From Bacteroidota bacterium (GTDB lineage Bacteria > Bacteroidota > Bacteroidia > Chitinophagales > Chitinophagaceae), in contig JAFDXP010000078.1 of the NCBI GenBank assembly GCA_018267875.1, forward strand, positions 1 to 64,000: 64,000 nucleotides of DNA, written 5' to 3'. Position numbers and translations under genes: made by a program. Numbering within the stretch: the first letter of the stretch is position 1; every line of letters begins with the position of its first letter. This document shows, one piece after another, positions 63,463 through 64,000 of this stretch. The notes under the pieces were generated by a model that was given only the letters and a program-made list of their open reading frames with translations, did not search any database and was not told the origin of the DNA.

Positions 63463-63477
63463 TTTCAAACGACCACC

Positions 63478-64000
63478 CTATTCTCCTAATTCAGTAGGTT
63501 TACCCGAAAGCAAATAAATAACTGCCATTCTTATGGCCACTCCATTTTGCACTTGATCCAGAATAATGGATTGTCCAGAATCCGCAACATCAGAATTGAT
63601 TTCCACACCTCTATTTATGGGTCCTGGGTGCATAATCACGATCTCTTTTTCTAAAGATTTCAACATATCACTATTGATGCCGTAATAAAGTGCATATTCA
63701 CGCAAGGTAGAAAATAAGGGTTTGTGTTGTCGCTCTAATTGAATACGCAATACATTGGCTACATCACACCAAGCTAATGCTTTCTTCACATCAAACTCAG
63801 CCTTTACACCAAGAGATTCAATATGCTTGGGAATCAAAGTGGGCGGTCCAGCAACCATCACTTCTGCACCTAATTTTTGTAAACAAAAAATATTACTCAA
63901 CGCCACTCGAGAGTGCATAATATCGCCAATAATGGCTATTCGCTTACCTTTTAATTCACCCAATTTTTCTCGCATAGAATATGCATCAAGCAATGCTTGT
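63478..64000 (-). CDS. pyrB: Aspartate carbamoyltransferase catalytic chain, C-terminal part (truncated by window edge)
   Basis: The C-terminal about 173 residues of an enzyme that makes carbamoyl-aspartate in pyrimidine synthesis. Visible: QALLDAYSMREKLG (end of the HPTQALLD substrate loop), KRIAIIGDIMHSRVALSN, VMVAGPPTLIP, VLRIQLER and VMHPGPINRGVEI-like IMHPGPINRGVEIN, then GVAIRMAVIYLL. The frame runs off the window at 64000, so the 5' half, including the carbamoyl-phosphate site, is not visible. No stop or start lies upstream within the window. Confidence 0.95.
   Translation of the reverse strand, partial: QALLDAYSMREKLGELKGKRIAIIGDIMHSRVALSNIFCLQKLGAEVMVAGPPTLIPKHIESLGVKAEFDVKKALAWCDVANVLRIQLERQHKPLFSTLREYALYYGINSDMLKSLEKEIVIMHPGPINRGVEINSDVADSGQSIILDQVQNGVAIRMAVIYLLSGKPTELGE

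Noticed and set aside
1-64000. tRNA genes, CRISPR arrays, insertion sequences, prophage or conjugative genes
   Set aside because: I looked for cloverleaf-like T-arm signatures, regularly spaced short repeats, transposase/integrase motifs and phage structural proteins and saw none. A covariance-model or repeat-finder run would be needed to exclude degenerate cases.

Overview
The window looks like chromosomal DNA from an AT-rich member of the Bacteroidota, most likely of the Chitinophagales/Chitinophagaceae type. Four things point that way: C-terminal type IX secretion (T9SS) sorting domains on three secreted proteins, Bacteroidota-style -7 elements (TAnnTTTG) upstream of many genes, lineage families such as IPExxxVDY and DUF2520, and ECF sigma genes paired with membrane-anchored beta-barrel proteins. 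I saw no rRNA, tRNA, CRISPR array, transposase, integrase or phage gene. Most of the window is ordinary housekeeping and envelope gene content.

Layout. 1-3.1 kb: a T9SS beta-propeller protein that has lost its signal peptide, then a secreted GH44 glucanase. 3.1-7.1 kb (minus): ung-plsC-DUF2520 operon and small conserved proteins. 7.1-11.3 kb (plus): SPFH protein, purA, an Asp/Glu-rich protein, pabB. 11.3-16 kb (minus): OprB-type porin, a small secreted protein and valS, with a divergent DUF1697 gene. 16.6-16.9 kb: a gene-free interval with a promoter-like site and strong hairpins, a possible small RNA. 16.9-19.3 kb (minus): ECF sigma factor plus a membrane-anchored beta-barrel partner. 19.5-22.7 kb (plus): DUF2249 protein, PEP mutase/isocitrate lyase-family protein, D-serine dehydratase. 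22.6-27.7 kb (minus): namZ muramidase and a 1283-residue transporter/acyltransferase/methyltransferase fusion. 27.9-30.6 kb (plus): slyD-like FKBP, ExbB/ExbD, an SDR. 30.6-36.6 kb: DPP-IV peptidase, an alpha/beta hydrolase, kdsC-like/kdsB, and a transaldolase-like enzyme fused to KdsD-like CBS domains. 36.8-47.2 kb: thioredoxin-fold protein, then a minus-strand envelope run (large outer-membrane protein, YfhO, MntH-UspA, TMTC-like). 47.5-49.3 kb: a second ECF sigma/beta-barrel module. 49.3-57 kb: beta-CASP hydrolase, sppA, folK, a T9SS protein and a deoxynucleoside kinase. 57.1-64 kb: recQ, mgtC-like, a divergent ROK kinase/sugar MFS pair, a kinase-fold-like unknown and the 3' part of pyrB cut by the window edge.

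Themes. Envelope biology dominates: Kdo supply, phospholipid acylation, cell-wall recycling, T9SS export, TonB energisation and two sigma regulators whose partners appear to span both membranes. The observations most worth following are the two sigma/trans-envelope modules, the transaldolase-CBS fusion next to Kdo genes with unusual active-site residues, the kinase-like unknown at 62.4 kb, the orphan small-RNA candidate at 16.7 kb, and several mRNAs that look leaderless. I did not find a system I can confidently call undescribed. All names rest on motif recognition by eye, with no database search.
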